A stretch of DNA of 64,000 bases from Pseudodesulfovibrio profundus (GCF_900217235.1 NZ_LT907975.1:434001-498000), one strand, 5' to 3'. Counted from the first letter of the stretch, positions 35,869 through 45,696 are shown. Notes: generated by a model not told the origin, from the sequence alone. Numbers and translations are program-made.

Positions 35869-36063
35869 ACACGTAACGACCTGAACCCTTAGACACTGGA
35901 CAACAAGCTGGACGCATGGCGGAGGCTGTTGTGGGTGTCGCCGAGCCGAATACGGCAATTGGCGGCGTACCTACGACCCCTTCGCCCACGCGACAGCTTT
36001 GTCCTGTGATCTGGCCCGTGCCGACACCCACGCGGACCTCCTCCTCGCTCCGAGGAGGCCCCG

Positions 36064-36648
36064 ATGGTTTCACAGAATTCTTACGACGGCATCGACAAGT
36101 ATGCCGCCGACCTCATTCGGCACAAAGCACGTCAACTCGTAGGCAAGGCCGGATTCACCGAGGACGACAGACCCGACCTCGAACAGGAACTGATGATCGA
36201 TCTGCTGCAGCGGATGCGGCATTTCAATCCCGCCAAGGCCAAGAAGACCACCTTCATGGCCCGGATCGTCGAACGTCACATCTCCACCATTCTGGAGGCC
36301 CGGTTCGCTCAATGCCGGGACTGGCGACTCTGCCAAACCTCACTCAACGAACCCCTCGACAACGGCGAAGGCGATACCAACGAGCGGATCGACTTCCTGG
36401 ACAGCGAGGGCTCTCTGGGAAGCCACCCAAGGATGACCCGGGAACGGGTCGCCAATGAAATCCGCATGGATCTCGACCGGGCGATTGCCTCATTGCCGGA
36501 TGAGCTACGGGATCTGTGCGAACGCCTGCGCGACGACACCATGGCAGAAATCGCCCGGGAGATGGGCGTTCCCCGCACCACCCTCTACGACAGGCTGAGC
36601 AAACTCCGTGACGCGTTCCGCGAGGCCGGACTTGAGGACTACCTGTGA
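36064..36648 (+). CDS. Phage-encoded sigma-70-like factor
   Basis: 194 residues. Region 2-like segment (DRPDLEQELMIDLLQRMRHFNPAKAKKTTFMARIVERHI, residues about 34-72) and region 4-like helix-turn-helix (AIASLPDELRDLCERLRDDTMAEIAREMGVPRTTLYDRLSKLRDAF, about 140-185) give the two-domain layout of ECF-sized sigma factors, joined by a longer-than-usual linker. Its stop is directly followed by copy a of the repeated 32-nt motif. It is the obvious candidate to read that motif. The call as sigma factor is from fold pattern; promoter specificity is inference. Confidence 0.82.
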   Translation: MVSQNSYDGIDKYAADLIRHKARQLVGKAGFTEDDRPDLEQELMIDLLQRMRHFNPAKAKKTTFMARIVERHISTILEARFAQCRDWRLCQTSLNEPLDNGEGDTNERIDFLDSEGSLGSHPRMTRERVANEIRMDLDRAIASLPDELRDLCERLRDDTMAEIAREMGVPRTTLYDRLSKLRDAFREAGLEDYL

Positions 36649-36650
36649 TC

Positions 36651-36682
36651 TCCGACGCATCAGCCCCGGCTCCGGTAAGTAA
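36651..36682 (+). promoter_or_regulatory. Phage motif copy a: TCCGAC-N14-TCCGGTAAGTAA
   Basis: Begins two bases after the sigma-factor stop. As promoter: CCGACG-N18-TAAGTA, 70 bp ahead of the recombination/replication operon at 36753. Followed at once by a GCACC/GGTGC hairpin. Confidence 0.75.
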
Positions 36683-36752
36683 GCACCGTGCCGCATGGTG
36701 CGGCCATCCGGGGCCTCGGAAACCAGAACCTGAACAAAAGAGGAGTTCAACC

Positions 36753-37085
36753 ATGACTCACGACACCTACAAGTACCGTTTTGACGAGTCGGTCCCGGCC
36801 CAGGAACTGGAAGACACTTTCATGTTGGCGATGCTGGCCGTCGAAAGCCTGCATGGCCGTTCCCGTGTGCGGATGGAGAGCCGGTTCAATCTGGACAAGG
36901 CCCGACGCACTTGCGTGATCGACGCCTCCACCGATGTCGGCAGCGACCTCGCCCGCATTTTCACCGGCTTCGCCACCAAGGAATACGGCGAACGCTCGGT
37001 CCTGATCGAACGAACCCAGCCGTCGGGTTGCGCCTGTGCCTCCAAGCATCGCGCAGCGCCCACCGAAGCGGGGGTGGCGGTATGA
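36753..37085 (+). CDS. Phage hypothetical protein, 110 residues
   Basis: ATG 36753, AGGAG nine bases upstream. First gene of the recombination/replication operon behind motif copy a. The sequence has a compact N-terminal region (PAQELEDTFMLAMLAVESLHGRSRVRMESRF) and a Cys-containing tail. Its stop overlaps the next start (ATGA). Family not recognised. Confidence 0.72.
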   Translation: MTHDTYKYRFDESVPAQELEDTFMLAMLAVESLHGRSRVRMESRFNLDKARRTCVIDASTDVGSDLARIFTGFATKEYGERSVLIERTQPSGCACASKHRAAPTEAGVAV

Positions 37086-38098
37086 GCGAGCTGATGACCA
37101 CCACCTATTCCATGTGGCGGCTGTTCCGCAACTGCCGCATGGCCTGCAAATGGCGCTACATCGATGAGCTGGTGCCGCTCGAGCGCGACCCCAATCTGGC
37201 CTTCGGCTCGGTCATTCACGATTGCCTGGAGTGCTGGCACGGCGAGCGGGATCTGGCCAAGGTCCTCGACCACATCGACCGGACCTATCCGAACCGGGCG
37301 CAGGACGATCATCAACAGGCCGACTGGCATCTCGCCCGAGCCATGATGAGCGCCTATGCGGAACACTACCCGGCTGAAGACTTCGAGGTCGTCGCGCTCG
37401 AAAAGACCTTCGAAGGTCCCATCGTCAACCCGGCGACCGGCGCGACCTCGCGCAGTTTCATTCTCGCCGGGAAGGTGGACGGCATCGTCCGTCAGGATGG
37501 CCAGTATTTCCTGCTGGAACACAAAACCGCCTCGCAGATCGATGCCAGTTACCTGGAGCGGCTGTGGACCGATTTCCAGATCATCCTCTACGCCTGGTAC
37601 CTGGAGCAGACCCTCGGCATCACGGTCAGCGGCATCATCTACAACGTCCTGGTCAAAGCCCGGCTGCGCCAGGGCAAGGGTGAAACCGAAGCTGAATACG
37701 AAGCCCGCCGAGACGAACTGATCGCCAAGTCGAAAACCGGCAAGAGCAGCGCCAAGCGCAAGCTGCCGGAGGACGACGAAACCTTCCAGCAACGACTCCA
37801 GGAGAAGTACCTCGAGCCGGGCATGTTTCATCGCGAGGTGCTCTACATCTCCCGAGACCAGTTCGAGGAACTGCGGGCGGAGCTGTGGGAACTCTCCAAG
37901 GCCATGCTCGACGCCCGTCGGCGCGACACCTTCTACCGCAACACCAGCTACTGCTTCCAGTACGGAAGACCCTGCGCCTACTTCCAGCTCTGCCGCTCGG
38001 GCGGCAACCCCAACGTCATCGAAAACCATTTCCAACGGATCGCCCCGCACGAAGAGCTGCGGGACGGAGCCGGTGAAGACGCCGCTCCGGTGTTTTGA
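37082..38098 (+). CDS. PD-(D/E)XK exonuclease, Cas4/RecB-like with cysteine cluster
   Basis: 338 residues. The nuclease core has AGKVDGIVRQDGQYFLLEHKTAS (Asp, then Glu-x-Lys) near the middle, a RecB-family QxxxY-like segment after it (QIILYAWYLEQ), a His in FGSVIHDCLE, two Cys near the N-terminus (18 and 22) and three near the C-terminus (CFQYGRPCAYFQLC), a spacing like the 4Fe-4S site of Cas4 and AddB. It probably resects DNA ends for the annealing proteins that follow. Translationally coupled on both sides. Confidence 0.82.
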   Translation: MSELMTTTYSMWRLFRNCRMACKWRYIDELVPLERDPNLAFGSVIHDCLECWHGERDLAKVLDHIDRTYPNRAQDDHQQADWHLARAMMSAYAEHYPAEDFEVVALEKTFEGPIVNPATGATSRSFILAGKVDGIVRQDGQYFLLEHKTASQIDASYLERLWTDFQIILYAWYLEQTLGITVSGIIYNVLVKARLRQGKGETEAEYEARRDELIAKSKTGKSSAKRKLPEDDETFQQRLQEKYLEPGMFHREVLYISRDQFEELRAELWELSKAMLDARRRDTFYRNTSYCFQYGRPCAYFQLCRSGGNPNVIENHFQRIAPHEELRDGAGEDAAPVF

Positions 38099-38124
38099 AA
38101 TCCCAACCATAAGGAGACGAAGCC

Positions 38125-38895
38125 ATGCTTCCCAAGACCAAAAGCAAACCCAAACACACGCTCTCGGACCTCACCGCCCTGGTGTACGGCCCGAGCAAGA
38201 TCGGCAAGAGCACCTGGTGCTCCAAGGCCAATGACGCACTGTTCCTGGCGACCGAGCCGGGTCTGAACGCCCTGGAGGTGTTCCAGACCCCGATCACCTG
38301 CTGGGACGACCTTCTGCAGGCCTGCGCCGAAATCGCCGAGGGCAAGCACGAGTTCAAGACCATCGTCGTCGACACGGTGGATAACGCCTACAAGATGTGC
38401 TCGGACTACGTCTGCAAGAAATTCAAGATCGAGCACGAATCCGACCTGGGCTACGGCAAGGGCTACGCGCTGATCAACAACGAGTTCCAGCGCGTCATCA
38501 ACAAGCTCGCCTTCCTGCCCTATGGGTTGATCCTGATCTCCCACTCCCAGGAACGGGACATCGAGACCCGGACCGGCAAACACACCCGCATCGTGCCGAC
38601 GCTGCCGGAAAAGGCGCGGAAGCTGGTTACCGGGCTGGTGGACCTGATTCTGTTCTGCGACCTGGACATGAAAACCGGCGAGGACGGCAAGCCGGTCTGG
38701 CAGCGCGTGATGCGCACCAAGCCCAGTCCCAACTACGACGCCGGTGACCGCACCGGCCGACTCCCCGAAGTCATCCCCCTTGATTTTATGAGCTTCATAA
38801 AAGCGTTCAACAGCACGGCAACCGTAGCTGCGGCGAGTGCCGCACGGTCGAAGCCGGAGCCGACCGCGAGTGCGGCGGCGAAACCTCAACAGTAA
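38125..38895 (+). CDS. RecA-like ATPase, Sak4-type phage annealing protein
   Basis: 256 residues, with Walker A GPSKIGKST at residues 22-30 and Walker B TIVVDTVDN. The pattern (AAA_24 family) is that of Sak4 single-strand annealing proteins of phages, which pair homologous DNA together with a phage ssDNA-binding protein. A disordered Ala/Pro-rich tail ends the protein. The neighbours support the role: nuclease before it, DUF669 protein after it. Confidence 0.85.
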   Translation: MLPKTKSKPKHTLSDLTALVYGPSKIGKSTWCSKANDALFLATEPGLNALEVFQTPITCWDDLLQACAEIAEGKHEFKTIVVDTVDNAYKMCSDYVCKKFKIEHESDLGYGKGYALINNEFQRVINKLAFLPYGLILISHSQERDIETRTGKHTRIVPTLPEKARKLVTGLVDLILFCDLDMKTGEDGKPVWQRVMRTKPSPNYDAGDRTGRLPEVIPLDFMSFIKAFNSTATVAAASAARSKPEPTASAAAKPQQ

Positions 38896-38907
38896 GGAGA
38901 TCCGACC

Positions 38908-39381
38908 ATGGAACAGTACGAAAACCAATCCAACAGCAACCTCGACCTGGCGCAGTTCGATGACGCCTTCGAAACTGCTGAAGTCGAGGAACGTGAGTTC
39001 GAGGCCGTTCCCGACGGCAAGTACCAGGTCAATGTCGACCGGGTCGAACTGACCCGCGCCCAGACCTCGGGCAACCCCATGCTCAAATGGACGCTGCGCA
39101 TTCTCGCGCCGAGCCACAAGGGACGCCTGCTGTGGCGCAATAACGTCATGGCCAGCAATGAAAACATCAAGTGGCTCAAGCAGGACCTTTTCACCTGCGG
39201 GCTGCAGCTTCAACGGCTCTCCGATCTTCCCGGCCAACTCGAACAGCTTCTCAACGTCAAACTGGAGGTGACCAAGCGCACTCGCGGTGAAAACGAAAAC
39301 ATCTACCTCAACCGTCGCATTGTTCTTGCCGACGATGTCGGGGCTCCCGGCGCGGCCATGGACGACATGGTTCCGTTCTGA
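38908..39381 (+). CDS. DUF669-type phage single-stranded DNA-binding protein
   Basis: 157 residues, AAGGAG upstream. An OB-like core starts after an acidic N-terminus (VPDGKYQVNVDRVELTRAQTSGNPMLKWTLRIL) and ends with the acidic tip GAAMDDMVPF, a form shared with SSB proteins, whose tip recruits partners. DUF669 proteins take the SSB place in phages with Sak4. Its stop overlaps the start of the next gene. Confidence 0.85.
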   Translation: MEQYENQSNSNLDLAQFDDAFETAEVEEREFEAVPDGKYQVNVDRVELTRAQTSGNPMLKWTLRILAPSHKGRLLWRNNVMASNENIKWLKQDLFTCGLQLQRLSDLPGQLEQLLNVKLEVTKRTRGENENIYLNRRIVLADDVGAPGAAMDDMVPF

Positions 39382-39863
39382 TGATGGACCGGATCACCGT
39401 TGTCATCGATACCCGCGAACAGGAGCCCTACAGCTTCGATGCCGACAAGGTTTCGGCGGTCCGTAAGGCGCTGCCAGCCGGTGACTACTCACTGGTCGGT
39501 CTTGAAGACCGGGTGGCGGTGGAGCGCAAATCCATGACGGATTTCGTTTCCACCGTCATCCGTGGGCGCAAGCGGTTCCACCGCGAGCTGCAAAAGCTCT
39601 CCGCCTTCGAGGCTGCCTGTGTGGTTGTCGAGTGCAATTTCCGCGATCTGGTCGATGGCCGATACCGCAGCGATGCCCACCCGCATGCGCTGATCGGAAC
39701 GGTCGCCTCCATCGTCGTCGACTTCGGTGTTCCCGTCTACTTCTGCTCGGATCGGCAGGCCGCCTGCCGTTTTGTCGAGGAGTTTTTGACACGTTTTCAC
39801 CGGAGGATCGCGAAATGCCAAAAAGAAATGAGAGTACCCCGGCGCGACTCCGGGGAAGAATAG
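39381..39863 (+). CDS. ERCC4-domain nuclease
   Basis: 160 residues. The ERCC4/XPF nuclease signature is visible: Asp in VVIDTREQEPY and the VERKSMTDFVSTVIRGRKRF block with Glu-Arg-Lys. Members cut branched or flap DNA. It overlaps the helicase gene by 49 bp in another frame, and the DUF669 gene by one base, so it belongs to the same operon. A second ATG directly follows the first. Confidence 0.85.
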   Translation: MMDRITVVIDTREQEPYSFDADKVSAVRKALPAGDYSLVGLEDRVAVERKSMTDFVSTVIRGRKRFHRELQKLSAFEAACVVVECNFRDLVDGRYRSDAHPHALIGTVASIVVDFGVPVYFCSDRQAACRFVEEFLTRFHRRIAKCQKEMRVPRRDSGEE

Positions 39864-42043
39864 AGCGCGTCTACTATGCCGGACCGAAGTTTTCCGCTGG
39901 CCGTCTAATCACCCCAACCGGGGAAGAGGTTCAGTTCGCGGGCAACCTGTTCGCCCGAGAGAATCAGCCTGTGGTTCTGCTCGGGACGTGGTCCACCCAT
40001 CCCAAGTACGGCCGCCAGTTCAAGGTTGATGGTATGGAGCACGACCTTGAGCTCGATCCGGAGGGTTTGGTCCACTATCTGGCCAACCATCCGGAGATCA
40101 AAGGCATTGGTCCGGCCAAGGCCAGGTTGATCGTTGAGACGTTCGGCGATGCATTTGAAGAGACCCTCCTGAAGGACCCTGAGCGCATCACGCTCGCAGC
40201 CCGCCTGCCCAAGGATTCTGCGCATCGTCTTCGTGACGAATGGCTGAAAAACCGCAGCGTCAACACCGTCATGGCCTGGCTATCGGCCTTTGGCTTGACC
40301 CACCATCAGGTCACCACCCTCGTTGAAAAACTCGGCGGCAACTGCCTCGATGTCCTGAAGGAAGACCCTTACATCCTCATTCGGGAGATCCGGGGATTCG
40401 GCTTCAAGAAGGTCGACAAGATCGCCCGTAAGCTGGGCACCCCAAAGGACCACACTCCCCGTATCCGGGCCGGGTTGAATTTCTGTGTTCGGGAAGCCCT
40501 GGACAATGGCCACTGTTGGAACGAATACGAGGATCTGGTCGACCAGGCCAATCTGCTGCTGGTTATGGATGCCCTGGACAGCCGGGTCCGTGTCGAGAGC
40601 GCCCTTGATGCACTTATCGACGAACACGCGCTTGCCTGTGATTCGCACGGCGGGCGCTTCGTCGTCGCTCTGCCGGAGATCGTCCGCATGGAGCGGGAGC
40701 TGGCTTCGCTGTTCGGCCAGGCCGAAACGCCCAACCCTCATTTCCATTCCGTCAAGAAACTCGACGCCCTGATTCGACGCTGCGCGGCAACGCTGAACGA
40801 GAAGCAGCTCGACGCAGTCCGCTCGGCCCTCACGCACAGCATCTGTCTGATCTCGGGGGGAGCCGGTTCGGGCAAGAGCTACACCATTTCGGTCATCAAC
40901 ACCATCTGCGAGGAGAGCGATCTGGAGGTCGTGCTCGCCGCGCCGACCGGTAAGGCGGCCAAGCGCCTGGAGGAAGTCAGCGGTCGCAGCGGCACCACCA
41001 TCCACCGCCTGCTCGGTTATGACGGCAAGGGCTTCTCGCGCAGCAAGGAGAACCCCATCGATGCCGACGTCCTGGTGGTCGACGAGTTTTCGATGGTCGA
41101 CGTGCCGCTGGCCTGGCACCTGTTCGAGGCGGTCGACCTGTCGCGGACCACGGTGCTGCTGGTCGGAGACCACAACCAGCTTCCGCCGGTGGGACCAGGG
41201 AACATCCTGCGCGATCTGATCCAGACACGCGTCATCCCCACGGTCATCCTCGACAAGGTCGTGCGCCAGGCTGGCGTCCTCAAGGAGAACTGCACCTCCG
41301 TTCTCAAGGGCGAGGTGCGCAAGACCAGCGAGGCGTCGGTGGGCGGATGCCGGGATTGGTATCTGGTGGATCAGTTCACCGACCCGATGGCGGCACGCTC
41401 GTTCCTGCTGGAGTTGTTTCAGGAGCGGCTCGATGCCCTGGGTTTCGACATCATAAAGGACGTGCAGGTGCTGACGCCGACCCACAAGGGGCCGCTCGGC
41501 ACCAAGGAATTGAACGAGGAACTGCAGCGGCTCATCCAGCGCAAACTCTGGAACACCGAGGTGCCGCCGGTCGCCATGGGCCGCCGCGCCCCGTTTCTCA
41601 AGCACGACAAGGTGATCCAGACCCGGAACAACTACGACCTGAACGTGATGAATGGTGCCATCGGCTATGTGGTCGATGTCCTCGCAAACGGCACCCTGGT
41701 CATCGACTTCGACGGCATGCCGGTGGAGCTGGCAAAGGGTTCGCCCGACCTGCAGGACCTGCAGCTCGCCTATGCGCTCACCATCCACAAAACCCAGGGT
41801 TCCGAATTCCCCTGCGCCGTGGTGGTGGTTCACAAGGCGCATTCCTTCATGCACCACCGCAATCTGCTCTACACCGGGGTGACTCGTGCCCGGCGCACCG
41901 CCATTGTCCTGGGTGACCATTGGGGCATCCAGAACTGCGCCAAGCGTTGCCAGGAGGATGACCGCCGGACCTTTCTGCCCCTGTTTCTGGACGCCGCCCA
42001 GCACGCGGATGCCGATTTCGCCCGTGTCGCGGAGGCCGAATGA
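39815..42043 (+). CDS. RecD-like SF1 helicase
   Basis: 742 residues from ATG 39815, which has GGAGGA upstream and family-like N-terminal OB region (RLRGRIERVYYAGPKFSAGRLIT). Helix-hairpin-helix segment GIGPAKARLIVETFG, then helicase motifs: Walker A GGAGSGKSYT (about 346-356), DEFSMVDVPLAW (motif II), GDHNQLPPVGPGNILRD (III), TIHKTQGSEFPCAVVV (V) and NLLYTGVTRARR (VI). This is the RecD2 class of 5'-3' helicases. Likely acts in phage replication or recombination. Confidence 0.92.
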   Translation: MPKRNESTPARLRGRIERVYYAGPKFSAGRLITPTGEEVQFAGNLFARENQPVVLLGTWSTHPKYGRQFKVDGMEHDLELDPEGLVHYLANHPEIKGIGPAKARLIVETFGDAFEETLLKDPERITLAARLPKDSAHRLRDEWLKNRSVNTVMAWLSAFGLTHHQVTTLVEKLGGNCLDVLKEDPYILIREIRGFGFKKVDKIARKLGTPKDHTPRIRAGLNFCVREALDNGHCWNEYEDLVDQANLLLVMDALDSRVRVESALDALIDEHALACDSHGGRFVVALPEIVRMERELASLFGQAETPNPHFHSVKKLDALIRRCAATLNEKQLDAVRSALTHSICLISGGAGSGKSYTISVINTICEESDLEVVLAAPTGKAAKRLEEVSGRSGTTIHRLLGYDGKGFSRSKENPIDADVLVVDEFSMVDVPLAWHLFEAVDLSRTTVLLVGDHNQLPPVGPGNILRDLIQTRVIPTVILDKVVRQAGVLKENCTSVLKGEVRKTSEASVGGCRDWYLVDQFTDPMAARSFLLELFQERLDALGFDIIKDVQVLTPTHKGPLGTKELNEELQRLIQRKLWNTEVPPVAMGRRAPFLKHDKVIQTRNNYDLNVMNGAIGYVVDVLANGTLVIDFDGMPVELAKGSPDLQDLQLAYALTIHKTQGSEFPCAVVVVHKAHSFMHHRNLLYTGVTRARRTAIVLGDHWGIQNCAKRCQEDDRRTFLPLFLDAAQHADADFARVAEAE

Positions 42044-45000
42044 GTATGGGCGGAACGGATAACGTCAGGGAGTATTACCGGCTCGTCACCGAGATGGACA
42101 TCGGTGACGTGGTCCGGGAACTCCTGCCGGGACGGATCACCCAGGAGACCGGCCAGCGCTTGATGTGCGACTGCCCCAACCATCAGAGCCAGTCGCGCCT
42201 GTCGCTGCACGTGATGCTCGATAAGCAGGGCTGGTACTGCTTCGGCTGCGGAGTCGGCGGTGATGTGCTGCAGCTCGTGGAGTTCATTCAGACGGGCTCG
42301 GTCACCGCCGGGCAATCCGGTCCGATGCCGGACAGCCACCGTCAGGCCCGGGACTATCTCGCCAAGAAGGCGGGCTTGCCGCCGCTGTCGCGCTATGGCC
42401 TCAGCCAGGAGCGTCTCGCCCAGACGGAGGCCGACCGTGCCTTCGAACTGCGGGTCAAGGACGCGCTGACCTCGCTGGCCAGGCTTTACCACGCCAGACT
42501 CAAAGAGTCGCCGGAGGTCCTCGACTGGCTGAAATCCAAATACGCCCTGAGCGAGGAGACCATCGACGATCTCCTGATCGGCTACGCGGACAACGCGTCC
42601 GGCGCGGTCGCCCAACTGACCGGGGGTGAGGACGGTTTTTCCAAGCGGGAGCTCGCCGCGACCGGCGCTTTCCGTCCCACCAGCCAGGACGGCCTGACGC
42701 CATTTTTCGAGCGCCGCATCGTCTTTCCCTACTGGAGCCGTGGCCGGGTAGTGTTCATGATCGGCCGCAAGACGCCGTGGACCCCGGACGTGGGCTGGGA
42801 GCAAGGGAAATACAAGAAACTGCCGGTTCATGACGAGCACCAGCGGCCCTACGTCGCAGACTTCATCAACAACGCGCTGCTGTTCAACGAGGACTGTCTG
42901 CTGGCCCGGCCCGGCAAGGTGATCATCACCGAGGGGGTGACCGATTGCCTGGCGCTGATGCAACTGGGCCTGCCAACTGTATCGCCGGTCACCGTCCGCA
43001 TCCGGGCAGCCGATTGGGAGCGCCTGATCCCCAAGCTGCGCGGCGTCGAAACCGTCTACATCTGCCAGGACAACGAGCTCTCCCAGGCCGGTCTCAAGGG
43101 GGCGCTGCAAACCGCCCGCACCCTGGCCGAACACAAGATCGACACTCGCCTGGTGACGCTGCCCTTGTCGGAGACACAGCTCTCGGCCCGGCAGGAGCTG
43201 GCCGAACGCTTCGGCCTGACGGCGAGCGTGGGGCCGAAGGAACTGGCCAAGCTGCTGGCGGGACGTCCAGCCGAAGAAATCCAGTCAGCCGAGGCGCTTC
43301 TCGCCACCGCCAAGATCGACGTCAACGATTACATTGCCGCCGGGCATACCCGGGAGGATTTCGAACGCCTGCTCGCCGAAGCCAGCACGCCCATCGAGTT
43401 CGGCGTGCGCTCGCTACCCGAGGGCGCTGAAGAGGAGGAACGCAACCGTCTGCTCGAACCGATCCTGGGGGAGATTTCCGAGCAGTCGCCGCTGGAACAG
43501 GCCCGCCTGCTGAAGCTGGTGCAGGAGCGCATCGGTGGTGGCGTCTCGATGGCTACCCTGAAAGAGCAAATCCGCGCCATCCAGAAGGACCGCAAGGTCG
43601 AGTTCCGCAACGAAAAGAAAAAGGCCAAGCGGATGTCCGGCGCGATGCCCGGATCGTGCCGCGCCCGGGTCGACGAGGTGCTGATCGACACGGAGCTGGA
43701 TAACGGAGCACCTGATTACACCCTGGCCGCCGAGGCCGCCTACGACTGGTTCACCTCCAACGGTGCCCAGTTCTTTCATACCCTGCAGGGCGAACCGTTC
43801 ATGTATTTCGACAACGCCATCTACTGGATGGATTCACCGGACCGGGGCCGCAAACGCCATTACGCGGCCATGCTCTACAAGCACACGGGCATGGTGCCGA
43901 CCTCCAACGGCGGACGGACCTTTTTCGAGGTACTGCCCAGCCTGGCGATGATCCGTGGCCAGGTGCGCGACCATTTTTCCTGGCTGCACACCGATGTGGC
44001 TTCCTACACCGTCTATTTCAATCTGAACAATCCGGAGCACGAGATCGCCAAGATCACCCCGGACGAGATTCAGATCATGAAGAACGGCGGCAACGAGGAC
44101 GGCATCATCCTGGACGGCTCGCGGAAGATGAAGCCGCTGAAATTCCTGCCCGACGCCGACCTCGAAGAGGCGGACCGGCTCCTGGTCGACCTGCTGGTGG
44201 GTAACATGACCTGTCCGCAGGGGGATCGCTTTCTCATCCTTTCCTGGCTCTCCTGTTTCCTGCTGATCGACTTCGCCGGGACGCGGCCCATGACCCGTTT
44301 CGAGGGCTCGGCTGGATCGGGCAAGACCACCGCCAGCAAGATCACGTCGACGCTGCTTTTCGGCGAGCCTCAGCACAAGAAGGCCACCGACGCGGCAAAC
44401 TATACCGATGGCTCGCAGAACCCGCTCATCGTCCTCGACAACATCGAGGTCAAGCAGATGACCGAGGATCTGACCACCTTCATGCTGACCAGCATCACCG
44501 GCATCGCCAAGGAGAAACGCAAGAGCGGCACCGACAGCGAGACCATCACCGAGCGGACCAAGTGCCTGCTGAACACCACCGGCATCGAGCCGCTGTGCGG
44601 GGAGCTTTCGGAGATCCTGTCGAGGTCCTTCGTCATCAACTTCGACCTCGCCAACCAGGCCAGCGACTGCTTTCTGGAATCGGAGGTCATCTCCGCCATC
44701 CAGCAGAACCGGGATCTGATCATCTCGGCCATCATGAAGCGGACAAGCCATGTGCTGGCGATGATACGGGACGGAGCCCAGAAGCAGGTCATGCGCCTGC
44801 TGCACCGGACCATGCCGACCCATGGCAAACGCCGGTGCAACGACTATCTGAGCCTGATGTACCTGATGATGCTGGCCGGGTCCGAGGAACACGAGGTGAC
44901 CACCGGACTCGAGGATCTGAGCCCGCTGTTCATCGAGCAGATCCATTCCATCAACGACACCAGCCAGGAGATGGCGCGGGAGTCGAACCCCATCGCAACG

Positions 45001-45354
45001 GCGCTGGCATCGCTCTTCCATGCCTACCGAAACGCGGTGGAGCTGGACGAGAAGGCCCGCTACGGCGAGGACGACCGGGCAAACCACGTAGTGGGGTTCA
45101 TCGAACGCTACCAGGTGAGGTTCGAGAACGAGAACACCATGGAGCCAGTGTCAGCGGGACGGCTGCTCGCGGCGCTGCGCAGGGTCGGCCGGGAATTCAA
45201 CCTCGAGTTCGAATACAAGAAGCCCGCCCAGCTCGGTCGGCGCATCAGCAACGACCTGGACGTCATCCGGGACGCCGGGTTCGACATCGACCGGCAGCGC
45301 AATGCCCACACCAAGAATTTCGAGTATTGGATCAGCGCGAACAGGGGAAAATGA
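42040..45354 (+). CDS. Phage primase-helicase fusion
   Basis: 1,104 residues, overlapping the helicase gene as ATGA. An N-terminal CHC2-type zinc finger (Cys45, His48, Cys67, Cys70, as CPNH ... CFGC) is followed by a TOPRIM-like region (KVIITEGVTDCLALMQLG, YICQDNELSQAGLKG), a charged linker, and a C-terminal ATPase with Walker A EGSAGSGKTTASK (about 755) and Walker B-like NPLIVLDNIEV. It would lay primers and unwind DNA at the phage origin. The following 1.2 kb hold a repeat cluster that may be that origin. Confidence 0.88.
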   Translation: MSMGGTDNVREYYRLVTEMDIGDVVRELLPGRITQETGQRLMCDCPNHQSQSRLSLHVMLDKQGWYCFGCGVGGDVLQLVEFIQTGSVTAGQSGPMPDSHRQARDYLAKKAGLPPLSRYGLSQERLAQTEADRAFELRVKDALTSLARLYHARLKESPEVLDWLKSKYALSEETIDDLLIGYADNASGAVAQLTGGEDGFSKRELAATGAFRPTSQDGLTPFFERRIVFPYWSRGRVVFMIGRKTPWTPDVGWEQGKYKKLPVHDEHQRPYVADFINNALLFNEDCLLARPGKVIITEGVTDCLALMQLGLPTVSPVTVRIRAADWERLIPKLRGVETVYICQDNELSQAGLKGALQTARTLAEHKIDTRLVTLPLSETQLSARQELAERFGLTASVGPKELAKLLAGRPAEEIQSAEALLATAKIDVNDYIAAGHTREDFERLLAEASTPIEFGVRSLPEGAEEEERNRLLEPILGEISEQSPLEQARLLKLVQERIGGGVSMATLKEQIRAIQKDRKVEFRNEKKKAKRMSGAMPGSCRARVDEVLIDTELDNGAPDYTLAAEAAYDWFTSNGAQFFHTLQGEPFMYFDNAIYWMDSPDRGRKRHYAAMLYKHTGMVPTSNGGRTFFEVLPSLAMIRGQVRDHFSWLHTDVASYTVYFNLNNPEHEIAKITPDEIQIMKNGGNEDGIILDGSRKMKPLKFLPDADLEEADRLLVDLLVGNMTCPQGDRFLILSWLSCFLLIDFAGTRPMTRFEGSAGSGKTTASKITSTLLFGEPQHKKATDAANYTDGSQNPLIVLDNIEVKQMTEDLTTFMLTSITGIAKEKRKSGTDSETITERTKCLLNTTGIEPLCGELSEILSRSFVINFDLANQASDCFLESEVISAIQQNRDLIISAIMKRTSHVLAMIRDGAQKQVMRLLHRTMPTHGKRRCNDYLSLMYLMMLAGSEEHEVTTGLEDLSPLFIEQIHSINDTSQEMARESNPIATALASLFHAYRNAVELDEKARYGEDDRANHVVGFIERYQVRFENENTMEPVSAGRLLAALRRVGREFNLEFEYKKPAQLGRRISNDLDVIRDAGFDIDRQRNAHTKNFEYWISANRGK

Positions 45355-45369
45355 AGGAGAACTGGAGAG

Positions 45370-45696
45370 TTATGCCTGTAATAGACGACGTTGCAGCAAC
45401 GTCTGCATATCACGGCGGCCGTCGGCAATCACCATGACATAAACATTTTCGGCCATGACTCGATAGATGATGCGGTAGGGTTTGAAAAATATCTCACGGT
45501 ACTCGCGAAGCCCGATGGCCAGCAGTTCTTTTGGATAGGCTCCTCGCTCCGGATTCTCGGAGAGGCTCGAAAAGGCCTTCTCTATTTGATCGAGAACGTA
45601 ATCCGCTTTTCCCGGCGCATCGTGGGATGCAATGTAGTCGTACAACTCCTCCAAATCCCGTGACGCATCGTCGGTCAGAAATAACTGGAAGGTCAT
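45370..45696 (-). CDS. ParE/RelE-family toxin
   Basis: 108 residues. Pattern of the ParE branch: FQLFLTDDASRDLEELYDYIAS, ENPERGAYPKELLAIGLREYREIFFKPYRIIYRV and VYVMVIADGRRDMQTLLQRRLL. ParE toxins poison gyrase and RelE toxins cut mRNA; which applies here is uncertain. Its start overlaps the antitoxin stop, the classic antitoxin-first order. It runs opposite to the replication operon and would act as an addiction module stabilising the prophage. Confidence 0.88.
   Translation of the reverse strand: MTFQLFLTDDASRDLEELYDYIASHDAPGKADYVLDQIEKAFSSLSENPERGAYPKELLAIGLREYREIFFKPYRIIYRVMAENVYVMVIADGRRDMQTLLQRRLLQA

Noticed and set aside
40280-45087. Long minus-strand frames (574, 421 and 417 residues) across helicase and primase genes
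   Set aside because: High-GC shadows of genes with intact helicase and primase motifs; no ribosome binding sites and implausible composition.
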